In this document: positions 63,321 to 63,492 of the stretch, piece by piece | How positions within the stretch are numbered: the first letter of the stretch is position 1 | Layout: every line of letters starts with the position of its first letter | NCBI GenBank assembly: GCA_004298045.1 | Contig: SCRM01000004.1 | Span: forward strand, 1 to 63,492 | DNA from: Rhodanobacter sp. | GTDB taxonomy: Bacteria; Pseudomonadota; Gammaproteobacteria; Xanthomonadales; Rhodanobacteraceae | Direction of reading: 5' to 3' | DNA: 63,492 nt | Position numbers and translations under genes: made by a program | The notes under the pieces: generated by a model | Seen by the model: only the letters and a program-made list of their open reading frames with translations | Database searches by the model: none | What the model was told of the DNA's origin: nothing

Positions 63321-63492
63321 GGGCTGGGGAACCCAGCCCTCTGGTGGTGTGGGGTTCGACCTGATCCTGAAACTCATCGGGCGCTTCCCGATCATCGTCT
63401 ACATCGGCGCGGGGGCGATCGCGATCACCGCCGGCCGCATGTTCGCCCACGATCACCTGCTGGCCGGCGTGTTCACTGGCCGCGAAGCGCTG
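63310..63492 (+). pseudogene. 5'-truncated TerC-family membrane protein fragment (runs off window)
   Basis: The plus-strand frame from 63310 to the window end is open. From about 63352 it encodes a piece that looks like the later part of a TerC-family protein (GFDLILKLIGRFPIIVYIGA, then AITAGRMFAHDHL). TerC proteins have several membrane helices before this point, and none is encoded upstream; instead the homology abuts the tesB promoter and regulon box. I infer that the gene lost its 5' end when the steroid locus joined this site. The rest lies beyond the window, so decay further on cannot be judged. Confidence 0.65.

Overview
This GC-rich window comes from a Gram-negative bacterium. Three TonB-dependent outer-membrane receptors and the gene styles suggest a proteobacterium, perhaps a gammaproteobacterium; that placement is inference. 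No rRNA, tRNA or CRISPR array is visible.

Left edge (1-6.5 kb): the decayed end of a mobile element. It holds an HD/TraI_2-type protein of integrative conjugative elements, two small unknown genes, a tyrosine integrase overlapping its excisionase, a broken Xre/MbcA/ParS antitoxin, and an ISL3-family transposase riddled with stops and frameshifts. A 44-bp near-identical repeat sits just upstream of two of the element's genes.

Centre and right (6.5-63.2 kb): a large steroid-catabolism locus. (i) A 12-gene minus-strand operon (20.3 to 6.5 kb) resembles the actinobacterial igr operon for the last steroid side-chain step: aldolase Ltp2, hydratase halves ChsH1 and ChsH2, acyl-CoA dehydrogenase subunits, CoA ligases, an SDR, an MBL hydrolase and a secreted lipase. 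(ii) At 20.4-34 kb lie an enoyl-CoA hydratase, a TonB receptor, a 3-alpha-hydroxysteroid dehydrogenase (HsdA) with a SnoaL-fold protein, a large Old Yellow Enzyme/FAD reductase, an aldehyde dehydrogenase with an SDR, an MFS transporter with an SDR, and a KshA-like Rieske oxygenase. (iii) At 34-47 kb lie a second lipase, two GMC oxidoreductases, two more TonB receptors, an MFS permease, an amine-oxidase-like flavoprotein and a RidA-like protein. (iv) From 63.2 to 48.4 kb runs a tightly overlapping operon for ring cleavage and C/D-ring degradation: TesB/HsaC, IpdA, IpdB, a crotonase, IpdC, EchA20, two acyl-CoA dehydrogenase pairs, FadA6, SDRs including IpdF, ketosteroid isomerase, a MaoC hydratase and a FadA5-like thiolase. 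A LuxR-type regulator follows. KstD, KshB, HsaA/B, HsaD, HsaEFG and FadD3 are not in the window. The right edge carries a 5'-truncated terC fragment, suggesting a recombination boundary.

The most interesting signal is a 20-bp inverted-repeat box, consensus CATCGTCC-N4-GGACGATG with a GGACTAAG variant right half. It occurs nine times, always between genes and upstream of almost every steroid-locus transcription unit. Its length and symmetry suit a LuxR-family dimer, and a LuxR-type regulator is encoded here, so the locus looks like one steroid regulon. The same box fronts the flavin oxidase/RidA/GMC module, where two enzymes lack key family residues. That module is the best candidate for undescribed chemistry, possibly on a nitrogen-bearing or otherwise modified steroid.
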